The position numbers and the translations under genes are program-made. 10,012 bases of DNA from Pseudomonadota bacterium (GTDB taxonomy: Bacteria; Pseudomonadota; Alphaproteobacteria; Rhizobiales; Devosiaceae). Under the pieces are notes generated by a model. That model ran no database searches and was not told the DNA's origin. It worked only from the letters and a program-made list of their open reading frames with translations. The DNA is taken from positions 1 through 10,012 of the forward strand of contig JAEYYP010000329.1 in the NCBI GenBank assembly GCA_023428425.1, read 5' to 3'. Positions 1 through 7,282 of the stretch are shown here, in pieces. Positions within the stretch are counted from its first letter, which is position 1. Every line of letters starts with the position of its first letter.

Positions 1-2712
1 GGCGAAGGGGGTCAAGGTCACACCATCGAAGGCGAAGGCCCGGGCGATGCGAAGGCGGGCCTCGGTGGCCAGCGAGTCGGTGTCGACGAAGCCGACGTCC
101 ATTGCGTTCATGTCGAAGGTGTCGAACTCGGTGCGGCTTGCCGCGAGGGCCACCGCGGGCTCGATGATCAGCTCGTCTCCGAAGCGGTAGCCGGCATCGA
201 TGCGTCCGCCATAGGTGATGCCGCCGAAGCTGGTATCGGCGCCCGAGAGGGTCGCATCGACGTCGAGCGTCTGGACGGCGGCGATGGCACCGAAGAAGGC
301 GCGTCCGGTCGCGTAGTTGGCATAGGCGCCCACCAGCGGGCCGGTGAGGGTCGCTCGGCTGTCGTTGAGGTCGAAATCGACCTGCGAGGCGCCGAGGCCG
401 CCAAATGCGCCGATGGCGGCGGTACCTGAGCCGAGCTCGATCGTGGTGTCGATGCCGGCCTCGATCACACCCGAAAGCGTGTCGTAGTCGGCGCTCTGGC
501 CGTAGCGGCCGGTGGTCTTGACCCAGGCACTGGTGGTGGGACGGGCCGGCTCGTAGAGGGCGAGGGCCACGGTGACCGGATCGTCGGCAGTAGACGCATA
601 GCCGAGCGGCGCGCTGCTCGTGCCGTTACCCCCGTTGCCGTTGCGGAGTTCGTCCAGCCGGTCGGTCACACCTTCGGTGGCGAGCTTGTAGAGATTGCGG
701 GCGGCGAACGGAATCTCGGCCAGCGCTTCGACGCCGTCGATGGCGTCGAGCGCCAGATACCAGGTCTGCCCGTCGCTGTCGTCGTAGACGAGCTTGAAGT
801 TGAGCATCCCGTAGGACTGGTCCTCCATGTAGAAGTGGCTCGCGTCCGCCAGGTCGGTGCCGGCAACCTGGACCACGGCGAAGGACTGCGTGCCATCCCA
901 GGCGAAATTCGCCAGTGCGTCGCCCCGGCCGATGACCACCTCGGTCTCACCAGTCGCTTCACCCATCACCATGAGGGAGGGCATGTAGCCGACGATGCTC
1001 TCATCGGGCCACTGCAGCACGAGGCGTGCGTCACCGCTGCCGGCGTAGTCGCCGACGATCATGGCTACGCCGGGGGCCATTTCCGTGGCCGCTTCGCCGA
1101 GCGATGTCACCACGATGTCGCCGCTGTTCTCGACATTGCCGTAGAACATGGACGAGCCGAGGCTGTGGATGCGGCCGGCATTGGCGATAACGCCATCGCT
1201 GTCCGCCAGGCCGTTCATGTAGCTGGTCACCCACAGGCCATTGTTCTCGATCCGCCCGGTGCCCAGGCTTCCTTCGTCCACGACGCCGAGCGCGATGGTG
1301 CCGACGATCGTGCCATCGTTGGTGACCGTGACGCTGTCAGCCGCATCAACATATGTAGAGACGGCGAAGTTGAGCGAAGTATCGACAGCGAGAGCGGTCA
1401 GGTCCTCGAGGCTCGCACTGTCGAGCCATGCGGTCGTGGGGATGAATGCCAGTTCCGTGTTGGCAGCAATGACGCCGCCGATCTTGTTGTGGATCGCGAT
1501 CGCGCCGAGGTTATCGCCCATCACGCCGATCGCGCCGGCCTCGTACCCGGTCCCATCGGCGAAGATGCTGCCGGAATTGTCGATGACGACGTCGTCGTGG
1601 GCGGACACAGTGAGGATGCCGGTTCTGCCGGAAACGATCAGCCCCTCGTTCGAGACGGTCACCTTGCCGTTGCCCGTGTTGGCGACGATACCGTGGTCGT
1701 AGGTGAGGATGTCGCCATCCTGGAGGTTCTCGATGGTGATGTCGCCGGTGCCGGTCACTTCGGCCTGGATTCCGGCGAAGGAGCTGTCGTTCAGGTCATC
1801 CGCCTCTGTATCCAGGTCGATGACACGAAGCCTGGCGTCGTTGGTGATGGTCACAGTGCCGGCCTCGGCCATGCCATAGATGGCCTGACCGCCGTATGAG
1901 GTGACTTCGCCGTAGTTCTCGATGCTGGTGTCGCCCGAGGCCGACCAGGCGACGATGCCGCGTCGGTCCGTACCTGTGACGGTGCCGTAGTTGATGATCT
2001 CGGCGTCCGTCCCGAAGCTGCCGCCGGCGATGGCGCGGATGGCGTCGCCGAACGCGTTCACGTCGCCTTCATTGTAGATCGAAGCCAGGTCCGCGCCGAG
2101 GACATAGCCACCGTCGGCATAGAGACCGCGGCCGGTGTAGCTGGTCACATCGCCGTAGTTTTCGAGCGTAACCGTGCCAGCATCGGCGACCGCGCTGATG
2201 CCGACGCCACCAAATGTTTCATTCACGGTGCCCGCGAAGATGTCGGCGTAGTTGGTTACCTTTACGTCGCCGCCATCGTGGGAGCGCGCGTAGATGCCGG
2301 CGTCCCAGGCCGTGATCGAACTCGCTTCGTCGATGGTAAGGGTCAGATCGCCCGGCGAGAAGATTTCGTCTTCATCCTGGTCCAGGTCGCCGGTGGCTGC
2401 ATAGACGCCCAGATAGGCCGGCGAGTCGATCGAGGTGTTCTCGATGTTGAGCGTCAGGTTCGACGGCACGCCGCTGTTGTTGTGGTAGGTGATGTAGCCG
2501 GCACTGTCGTCGTCGCCTTCGATGACCATGTCGGTGACATCAAGGATTACGTCGCTACCCGAGTCGACGCGGACGTTGACGCCTGTTGCGTCGCATTTGA
2601 AGGTCGTCGCGGTGCCACCGGTCACATCGCAGGCTGCCTGTGCGGCCCCTGCGAACGACAATGCTGTCATCCCGACGGCAAGTGCGAGCACAGTAGTGCT
2701 TATACGGTTCAT
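1..2712 (-). CDS. Autotransporter-type outer-membrane protein with repetitive beta-helix passenger; C-terminus cut off by the window edge
   Basis: The frame is open from ATG at 2712 to base 1 (904 codons) with no stop, so the 3' end lies outside the window. Residues 1-26 form a signal peptide with a hydrophobic core and an AQA cleavage site, followed by mature AACD. Cys28 and Cys40 are the only obvious early cysteines and could form a disulfide. Residues about 40-565 carry irregular repeats centred on I/V-x-N-x-G-x-I/V (IENYGEVTSY, INYGTVTG, VTNDGTIVG, IENNGLWVTSY), as in right-handed beta-helix passengers. Residues about 565-652 resemble a pertactin-like autochaperone junction, ending in TWYLAL. 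A Gly/Asn linker follows (NGNGGNG), and from about 728 (TSAWVKTTGRYG) alternating strands look like an autotransporter barrel, of which about 180 residues are present. GAGG lies about 8 bases before the ATG. Expected location is the outer membrane with a surface-exposed passenger. Adhesion is a family-level guess; the ligand is unknown. Confidence 0.88.
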   Translation of the reverse strand, partial: MNRISTTVLALAVGMTALSFAGAAQAACDVTGGTATTFKCDATGVNVRVDSGSDVILDVTDMVIEGDDDSAGYITYHNNSGVPSNLTLNIENTSIDSPAYLGVYAATGDLDQDEDEIFSPGDLTLTIDEASSITAWDAGIYARSHDGGDVKVTNYADIFAGTVNETFGGVGISAVADAGTVTLENYGDVTSYTGRGLYADGGYVLGADLASIYNEGDVNAFGDAIRAIAGGSFGTDAEIINYGTVTGTDRRGIVAWSASGDTSIENYGEVTSYGGQAIYGMAEAGTVTITNDARLRVIDLDTEADDLNDSSFAGIQAEVTGTGDITIENLQDGDILTYDHGIVANTGNGKVTVSNEGLIVSGRTGILTVSAHDDVVIDNSGSIFADGTGYEAGAIGVMGDNLGAIAIHNKIGGVIAANTELAFIPTTAWLDSASLEDLTALAVDTSLNFAVSTYVDAADSVTVTNDGTIVGTIALGVVDEGSLGTGRIENNGLWVTSYMNGLADSDGVIANAGRIHSLGSSMFYGNVENSGDIVVTSLGEAATEMAPGVAMIVGDYAGSGDARLVLQWPDESIVGYMPSLMVMGEATGETEVVIGRGDALANFAWDGTQSFAVVQVAGTDLADASHFYMEDQSYGMLNFKLVYDDSDGQTWYLALDAIDGVEALAEIPFAARNLYKLATEGVTDRLDELRNGNGGNGTSSAPLGYASTADDPVTVALALYEPARPTTSAWVKTTGRYGQSADYDTLSGVIEAGIDTTIELGSGTAAIGAFGGLGASQVDFDLNDSRATLTGPLVGAYANYATGRAFFGAIAAVQTLDVDATLSGADTSFGGITYGGRIDAGYRFGDELIIEPAVALAASRTEFDTFDMNAMDVGFVDTDSLATEARLRIARAFAFDGVTLTPFA

Positions 2713-2871
2713 CAATCCGGCCTCAGTATCGACCAGCGCGAAACAACACGCGCAAAGCTTATGGGACGAATCCTAGCTGTTGCCGCGGTTGTGCCGCAAT
2801 TGGGCAGAGCCGTGGGATGTCATGTGATTTGACTTGCGCTCTCGACGCGATCGCGCAGTCGCGCCGATTCG

Positions 2872-4125
2872 TCAGTGGCCGGCGTCCGGCTGGGGGGGAG
2901 CGTACTGGGCGCCGACGCCGAACAGCTTGCCTTTTTCGGCGATCAGCACGCAAACCAGCACCAGTGCGCCCATCGAGGCGTAGCCGATGGCGTTGGGCAC
3001 GAGGGTGCCGTCGTAGTGCTGGCCGATGTAGGTGCCGATCAGTGCACCGCCGACTGTCTGGGTGAAGCCGAATACCGAAGCGGCCGTGCCGGCCACCCTG
3101 CCGAGCGGCTCCATGGACAGCGAGTTCATGTTCGAGGCGGCCCAGCCGAAGAAGAACTGGATGACCATCAGGATGCCGAAGAAGAGCGGAAACGGCACCG
3201 GGCCCATCAGCGCCACGACGACCAGAATCAGCGCCATCCCGAGATAGGCCAGGTTGGCGGTGTGCGCCAGCCGACGCATACCCACCCGGCGCACCGCCCG
3301 GGAGTTGATGAACTGCGCTACCGCGATGGTGCCGGCCATCACCGCGAAGGCGACCGGGAAATAGGGCCCAAGCCCGTAGAGCTCGACGAATATCTGCTGG
3401 CTCGCCGAGATGAACCCGAACATCGCCCCGAACAGGAACGTACCGGCGAGGCCGTAGAACAGCGCCAGCCGGTTGGAGAGCACGATACGGAAGCCTTCGA
3501 TCACGGATCCGAAGCTCAGCGCCCGCCGGTATTCCGGGTGCATCGTCTCGGGCAGGCGGATGAAGCCCCACAGGCCGATGACGGTGGCAAGGCCGCCCAT
3601 GAACAGGAAGATGTACTGCCACGGCCCGGTCAGCAGGATCACCTGACCGATGCCCGGTGCGATGATGGGAATGGCCATAAAAATCATGAACGTGAGCGAC
3701 ATGACCTCGGCCATCTCGCGGCCCTCGAAGCGGTCGCGCACCACGGCGGTAGCGATGACGCGCGTGCCGGCCGCACCCATGCCCTGCACGAAGCGCAGCG
3801 CCAGCAGGGCGCCGAAGTTCGGGGCGAACACGGCGGCAAAGGCGCAGACTAGGTAGATGGCGAGCCCGACGAAGAGCGGCCCGCGGCGGCCGAAGCGATC
3901 GGTCAGCGGACCGAATGCCAGCTGGGCGATGCCGAAACCGAACATGTAGAAACCGACCACCAGTTGCCGCTCGTTCTCGTTGGCGATGCCAAGCGCCTCG
4001 CCCATGTAGGGGAGCGCCGGCAGCATCACGTCGATGGCGAGGGCGTTGAGCGCCATGAGCGCGGCAACAAGGATGATGAACTCGACGCGGGAGATGTCCC
4101 GCGACCTGGCAGAAATATCGGTCAT
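2872..4125 (-). CDS. MFS transporter, Bcr/CflA drug-efflux type
   Basis: This 417-residue protein has about 12 hydrophobic segments and is predicted to be a proton-driven inner-membrane exporter. TM1 holds ALAIDVMLPALP (Asp32), matching the D-x-x-LPALP signature of Bcr/CflA carriers. MFS motif A is GPLTDRFGRRG at 72-82 and motif B is RFVQGMGAAGTR at 111-122. The antiporter-type TM5 motif (P-x-x-APGIGQ, 153-161) supports efflux rather than uptake. LPET at 191-194 begins the central loop. The ATG at 4125 is chosen because the first TM follows a short polar N-terminus; a much longer open frame extends upstream to 5556 but runs antiphase through the neighbouring transporter and is not coding. The ribosome binding site is weak (GAGA region). 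The gene lies 122 bases downstream of another minus-strand MFS gene and shares with it an upstream dyad, so co-regulation is plausible. Substrate is unknown; small drugs or metabolites are typical for the family. Confidence 0.92.
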   Translation of the reverse strand: MTDISARSRDISRVEFIILVAALMALNALAIDVMLPALPYMGEALGIANENERQLVVGFYMFGFGIAQLAFGPLTDRFGRRGPLFVGLAIYLVCAFAAVFAPNFGALLALRFVQGMGAAGTRVIATAVVRDRFEGREMAEVMSLTFMIFMAIPIIAPGIGQVILLTGPWQYIFLFMGGLATVIGLWGFIRLPETMHPEYRRALSFGSVIEGFRIVLSNRLALFYGLAGTFLFGAMFGFISASQQIFVELYGLGPYFPVAFAVMAGTIAVAQFINSRAVRRVGMRRLAHTANLAYLGMALILVVVALMGPVPFPLFFGILMVIQFFFGWAASNMNSLSMEPLGRVAGTAASVFGFTQTVGGALIGTYIGQHYDGTLVPNAIGYASMGALVLVCVLIAEKGKLFGVGAQYAPPQPDAGH

Positions 4126-4209
4126 GTGAATCTCGTCAGGCCGGGAGGGGGAGGGCCCGGGAAGGCCGGGACCATGCCCCCTTAGGTCCGGTTTGGCAAC
4201 CTTTGAAAG

Positions 4210-4225
4210 CGCAAATGTGATTGCG
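4210..4225. promoter_or_regulatory. Operator-like dyad upstream of the Bcr/CflA-type transporter
   Basis: Plus-strand CGCAA-ATGTGA-TTGCG is a perfect 5-bp inverted repeat with a 6-base spacer, 84 bases before the ATG at 4125. The same dyad with a 5-base spacer (CGCAA-CGTGA-TTGCG) occurs at 5556-5570, ahead of the other transporter gene. The right halves of both copies read GTGATTGCG. I infer a binding site for a shared dimeric regulator. No clear -35/-10 pair could be placed around it. Confidence 0.4.
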
Positions 4226-4247
4226 ACAATCGTCTGGTTCCCCGCGA

Positions 4248-5474
4248 TCAGGTGGCGGGCTTGAGGCGGAAGCTCGAGGCGCTGATTTCCTTGATCGGCA
4301 GGTGGAGGGCGGCCGAGCCGAGCCCCAGGATGATCCCGAGGTACCACACGATGCTGTACGAACCCGTGGTGTCGAAGGCATAGCCGCCCAGCCAGACGCC
4401 GAGGAACGAACCGACCTGGTGCGACAGGAACGCAATGCCGTAGAGCATGCCCATGTAGCGCGCACCGAAGAACAAGGTCACGAGCCCGGCGGTCAACGGC
4501 ACCGTCGACAGCCAGAGCAGGCCCATCGCTGCCGAAAAGAGCAGGGCGCTGGTCAGCGTCACCGGGAACAGCATGAACAGCGCAATGGCGATGGCCCGGC
4601 TCACGTAGATGCTCGCCAGCAGCATCTGCTTGGGCAGCTTGCCGCCGAGCCAGCCGGCCAGCAGCGACCCCGCGATGTTGAACACGCCGATGACGGCGAT
4701 GGACCAGCCGCCCACGTCGGGCGACAGGCCGCACTCGACCAGATAGGCCGGCATGTGCACGTTGATGAAGGCAATGTGGAAGCCGCAGACGAAAAAGCCG
4801 ATCACCAGCAGCCGGTAGGACCCGTAGCCCCAGGCGCGCGAAAGCGCCTCCATGAACTTGAGGTCGGCCTGCCCGGTAGCGTGTTCGGTGCGGCCACGCA
4901 GGGCCCAGGTGAGCGGGATGACGAGCACGAGCAGAGCTGCGGCGTAGATGAGCGTCGCCTGCCAGCCGAAGTTCTGGATGAAGGCCTGCCCGATCGGCGC
5001 AAAGGCGAACTGGCCGAAGCTCGAGGCGGCAGTGGCGACGCCGAAGATGAGGGGGCGCTTCTCCTGCGGCACGCTGCGGCCGAAGGCGGCCATGACGATC
5101 GAAAAGCTCGAGGTGGCGATACCGACACCGGTGAGCACGCCGGCGGTGAGGCTGAGCGTCGTGCCGTCGGGTGAAACCACCATCAGGGCGAGGCCCGCAG
5201 CGTAGATCAGCAGGCCGCCGACAATGACCTTCGCGGTTCCGAAGCGGTCGGCAAGGCCCCCGGCGAAAGGCTGCGCCACGCCCCAGGCTAGGTTTTGTAT
5301 GGCGAGGGCGAGGCCCCACGATTCCCGGGTCAGGCCGAGGTCGGTGGTCATCGGCAGGGTCAGGAGGCCGAAGCTGGTGCGGATGCCGTTGGTCACGGCT
5401 GCAAGCAGGCAGCCGGCGACGATCAGCAGCAGCAGCGGCATCGCAATGGAGCGGGAAGCGGTGACGGACGACAT
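4248..5474 (-). CDS. MFS transporter, monocarboxylate/oxalate-formate antiporter-like
   Basis: This 408-residue inner-membrane carrier has about 12 hydrophobic segments. MFS motif A appears as GGLADRFGTAKV (72-83), and a degenerate second copy, GWLGGKLPKQ (274-283), lies in the loop between TM8 and TM9. The region FLSHQVGSFLGVWLGGYAFD (349-368) and the phrase GFHIAFINVHMPAYL (231-245) resemble alphaproteobacterial MCT/OFA-like MFS proteins, which usually move organic acids, but the substrate cannot be read from the sequence. The start ATG at 5474 has GAGG about 9 bases upstream and is followed by a short polar N-terminus before TM1. The gene is the first of two tandem MFS genes and is divergent from a Dabb-domain gene across 161 bases that hold an operator-like cluster. 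No strong terminator separates it from the next transporter. The two MFS proteins belong to different subfamilies, so this is not a recent duplication. Confidence 0.9.
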   Translation of the reverse strand: MSSVTASRSIAMPLLLLIVAGCLLAAVTNGIRTSFGLLTLPMTTDLGLTRESWGLALAIQNLAWGVAQPFAGGLADRFGTAKVIVGGLLIYAAGLALMVVSPDGTTLSLTAGVLTGVGIATSSFSIVMAAFGRSVPQEKRPLIFGVATAASSFGQFAFAPIGQAFIQNFGWQATLIYAAALLVLVIPLTWALRGRTEHATGQADLKFMEALSRAWGYGSYRLLVIGFFVCGFHIAFINVHMPAYLVECGLSPDVGGWSIAVIGVFNIAGSLLAGWLGGKLPKQMLLASIYVSRAIAIALFMLFPVTLTSALLFSAAMGLLWLSTVPLTAGLVTLFFGARYMGMLYGIAFLSHQVGSFLGVWLGGYAFDTTGSYSIVWYLGIILGLGSAALHLPIKEISASSFRLKPAT

Positions 5475-5539
5475 GATTCAGCACCTCGAAGAGCCGCCGG
5501 ACGCTACACCCGGACCAGGCATGCAGGAAACGCATTCCA

Positions 5540-5570
5540 GTGATGAGGCCCATCACGCAACGTGATTGCG
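5540..5570. promoter_or_regulatory. Composite operator-like cluster of overlapping dyads in a divergent intergenic region
   Basis: Three inverted repeats overlap here. GTGATG-AGGCC-CATCAC (5540-5556) and ATCACG-CAA-CGTGAT (5552-5566) are both perfect 6-bp dyads. CACGCAA-CGTGA-TTGCGTG (5554-5572) is a perfect 7-bp dyad. Together they give alternating half-sites GTGAT, ATCAC and GTGAT. The cluster lies 66 bases before the transporter ATG at 5474 and 65 bases before the Dabb ATG at 5636, so one regulator could control both. A possible -10-like TATATG lies at 5597-5602 on the plus strand, but no matching -35 is visible. The regulator is not encoded in the window. Confidence 0.45.
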
Positions 5571-5635
5571 TGGTGTGCGGGGGCCGTGAAGCACCTATAT
5601 GAGGGGCAGCGTGCGACTTACCTGACGGAGATCAA

Positions 5636-5950
5636 ATGATCCGCCACATCGTCTTCTTCACCGCCAAGGACCCGGCCGATCTCAGCCGCATCGTCGAGGG
5701 GCTGGAACTGCTGGGCCAGATACCGCACTCGGAGCATTTCGAGGTGGTGCGGAACACCAAGGTGGACCAGTTCGGCAACGATGTGGACGTCGTCGTCTAT
5801 GCCGAGTTCGCCGACGAGGCGGCGCTCGCGGCGTACAAGGCGCATCCGATCTATGCCGAGGCCACCCGGCGCGTTCGGCCGCTGCGGGAGCTCCGCTACG
5901 CGGCCGATTTCAAGGCTAGGGAGAGAGCCGAACTCAGGCGCTCTGCGTGA
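5636..5950 (+). CDS. Dabb-family (stress-responsive A/B barrel domain) protein
   Basis: This 104-residue soluble protein is nearly all one Dabb (dimeric alpha/beta ferredoxin-like barrel) domain. It opens with MIRHIVFFTAKD, the usual first strand with its conserved His. The middle strand is DVDVVVYAEFADEAALAAYKAHPIY, broken here as DVDVVVYAEF (about 49-58) and AALAAYKAHPIY (62-73), including the conserved Y-x-x-HP motif. It ends near AADF (90-93) followed by a charged tail. Family members bind or transform small hydrophobic or aromatic ligands or are stress-induced; the exact role is unknown. GGAG at 5627-5630 lies 5 bases before the ATG, a strong ribosome binding site. It is the only plus-strand gene in the window, divergent from an MFS transporter and convergent with grxD, with which its last 17 bases overlap. 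A ligand-handling role linked to the divergent transporter is possible but unproven. Confidence 0.85.
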   Translation: MIRHIVFFTAKDPADLSRIVEGLELLGQIPHSEHFEVVRNTKVDQFGNDVDVVVYAEFADEAALAAYKAHPIYAEATRRVRPLRELRYAADFKARERAELRRSA

Positions 5951-6269
5951 CGGCGATGCCCTTGTCTGTCAGGTGCTGCTGCAGTTCGCCGGCCTGGAAC
6001 ATCTCGGTGACGATGTCGGCGCCGCCGACGAACTCGCCCTTGACGTAGAGCTGCGGGATGGTCGGCCAGTTGGTGTAGGACTTGATGCCCTCGCGCAGTT
6101 CCTGGTCTTCCAGCACGTTGGCGCTGTTGAAGTCGACGCCCAGGTAGTTGAGGATCTGCACGACGCGGCCCGAGAAGCCGCACATCGGGAAGTCGGGCGT
6201 GCCCTTCATGTAGAGGAACACGTCGTTGCTCTTCACCTGCTCGTCGATCTGCGCGTTGATGTCGGTCAT
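5934..6269 (-). CDS. grxD: Monothiol glutaredoxin, Grx4/Grx5 CGFS type
   Basis: This 111-residue protein is the normal length for a single-domain CGFS glutaredoxin. The active site is MCGFSG with the single Cys30. Other family marks are Lys22 in the FLYMKGTP strand, the cis-proline segment WPTIPQLY (68-75) and the C-terminal glutathione-binding GGADIV (82-87). CGFS glutaredoxins bind a glutathione-ligated [2Fe-2S] cluster as a dimer or with BolA, and deliver clusters to apo-proteins in the cytoplasm. A BolA protein is encoded at 8903-9136 on the same strand. The ATG at 6269 is preceded by AGG about 9 bases upstream. The stop codon lies inside the convergent Dabb gene (17-base overlap). An 89-base gap separates it from the aldo/keto reductase gene upstream and holds a possible promoter, so grxD may be expressed on its own or by read-through. 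Confidence 0.96.
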   Translation of the reverse strand: MTDINAQIDEQVKSNDVFLYMKGTPDFPMCGFSGRVVQILNYLGVDFNSANVLEDQELREGIKSYTNWPTIPQLYVKGEFVGGADIVTEMFQAGELQQHLTDKGIAVTQSA

Positions 6270-6316
6270 GTCGGTATGCCTTTGCTGCGGGCGAACATGC
6301 CGCCCCGTTGACCCCG

Positions 6317-6345
6317 TAGATAATCCTGTGAGGCGGCGCTGTCGA
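6317..6345 (-). promoter_or_regulatory. Candidate promoter for grxD
   Basis: On the minus strand TCGACA (6345-6340) matches five of six bases of a TTGACA -35 box. It is followed, after 17 bases, by TATCTA (6322-6317) as a weak -10. The leader to the grxD ATG would be about 47 bases. The -10 is poor, so this is only a candidate; it would explain the 89-base gap in an otherwise tightly packed gene run. Confidence 0.3.
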
Positions 6346-6358
6346 GATGCTCCATCGG

Positions 6359-7279
6359 CTAGTGCCGATGTTGTGCGGTGGCGATACGGGACATGAGGGG
6401 AGCGGGCAGTTGCCGGCCGGGCACCGTGGCAAGCTCGGCGAGGTGCTCGGGTCGCGTCGTGCCGACCACGGCAACGTTGACCTTCTCGTTGGCGAGCCCC
6501 CAGGCCAGCGCGGCCTGGGCCGGGGTCCAGCCGTCGATCTCGCGCAGGAAGCCATAGCGCAGGCCGGCGATCATATCGGCGCGGTGGCGGGGATAGGCGA
6601 GGCCGCGGGCGAGGTACCAGAGGTCGGACGGGCGGCGGAGCTTGAGGGCCTGGCGGTCGATGTGGCCCATCGCCAGAGGCATCCCCGCGATTGCCGCCAT
6701 GCCGCGCCCTCTCGCTGCCTCGATCAGCCTCGCGCGATCGGGCCGCAGCAGGTTGTAGTCGAGCATGACGCTGTTGAAGCGGCCGCTGTCGATGGCCCAC
6801 GCCAGGGGGGCGTGGTCGAAGCTGTTGAGGCCGAGCCAGCGGTACCAGCCGCGCGCCCTGAGTTGCCAGAGCCGCTCGAAGAGCGCGTCGGTCATCTCGC
6901 CGATCTCGGGGCCGTGCAGTTGGAACAGCGGAATGGTCTCGAGCCCGAGACGTTCGCGGCTGCGCTTCAGGCTTGCCTCGACGGCGTCGGGCGAGAAGTC
7001 GCGCACGACGCGGCCGCCGACCTTTTCCGGCCCGGCCTTGGTGGCGACGAGCAAGCGGCTCGTGTCGCGACCCTTCAGCGCCAGCCCCAGCCGCGTTTCG
7101 GCCACGCCGCCGCCATAGCTGCCGCCGGTATCGAAGACGTTGATCCCGAGGTCGAGCGCCTGGTGCACCAGCGCGACCGCCCGCTTCTCGGGAAACACGG
7201 CGCGGCCCCAGAAGCCGGCACAGCCGAAGCCGAGTTCGGAGACCACGGCACCGGTGCGCCCGAAGGGTCGCATCCGCAT
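6359..7279 (-). CDS. Aldo/keto reductase family oxidoreductase
   Basis: This 306-residue cytoplasmic protein is predicted to be an NAD(P)H-dependent reductase of carbonyl compounds with a TIM-barrel fold. The family's catalytic tetrad is visible: Asp50 (NVFDTGGSYG), Tyr55, Lys81 (LVATKAG) and His122 (LFQLHGPE), at spacings close to the classical D50/Y55/K84/H117. The N-terminus MRMRPFGRTGAVVSELGFGC is the usual first strand. The C-terminal part, with LAWGLANEKVNVAVVGTTRP, corresponds to the cofactor-binding segment (AL-x-W x7-9 V-x-x-x-I/V-GT/A-x-x-x-x-x-L) of the family. The substrate cannot be told. The ATG at 7279 begins 3 bases after the stop of the GNAT gene, suggesting translational coupling; a second ATG at 7273 is possible. 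It ends the closely packed run that begins at bolA. Detoxification of reactive aldehydes would fit the redox neighbourhood, but that is inference. Confidence 0.92.
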   Translation of the reverse strand: MRMRPFGRTGAVVSELGFGCAGFWGRAVFPEKRAVALVHQALDLGINVFDTGGSYGGGVAETRLGLALKGRDTSRLLVATKAGPEKVGGRVVRDFSPDAVEASLKRSRERLGLETIPLFQLHGPEIGEMTDALFERLWQLRARGWYRWLGLNSFDHAPLAWAIDSGRFNSVMLDYNLLRPDRARLIEAARGRGMAAIAGMPLAMGHIDRQALKLRRPSDLWYLARGLAYPRHRADMIAGLRYGFLREIDGWTPAQAALAWGLANEKVNVAVVGTTRPEHLAELATVPGRQLPAPLMSRIATAQHRH

Positions 7280-7282
7280 GGT

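Noticed and set aside
835..1899. 354-codon plus-strand open frame opposite the autotransporter gene
   Set aside because: It is an antisense shadow of a high-GC repetitive gene; its composition (many D, G, H, V, A) mirrors the opposite codons and no family is recognisable.
2846..2855. CGCGATCGCG palindrome between the transporter and the autotransporter genes
   Set aside because: This self-complementary decamer is easily produced in GC-rich DNA, and no T-run follows to make it a terminator.
2875..3852. 325-codon plus-strand open frame opposite the Bcr/CflA-type transporter
   Set aside because: It is the codon-phase complement of the transporter and gives a low-complexity H/E/R/Q-rich product.
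4130..4180. GC-rich stretch with CCCGG/CCGGG as a possible terminator between the two transporters
   Set aside because: The stem is only five bases and there is no T-run on the minus strand after it.
4126..5556. A 5' extension of the Bcr/CflA-type transporter frame to a total of 894 codons
   Set aside because: The extension lies in another phase of the neighbouring transporter gene, is rich in Arg/Pro/His and lacks domain features; the real protein begins at ATG 4125.
5473..5565. Possible 30-residue leader peptide on the plus strand upstream of the Dabb gene
   Set aside because: Its ATG overlaps the transporter's start codon, it has no ribosome binding site of note, and the overlapping dyads explain the composition.
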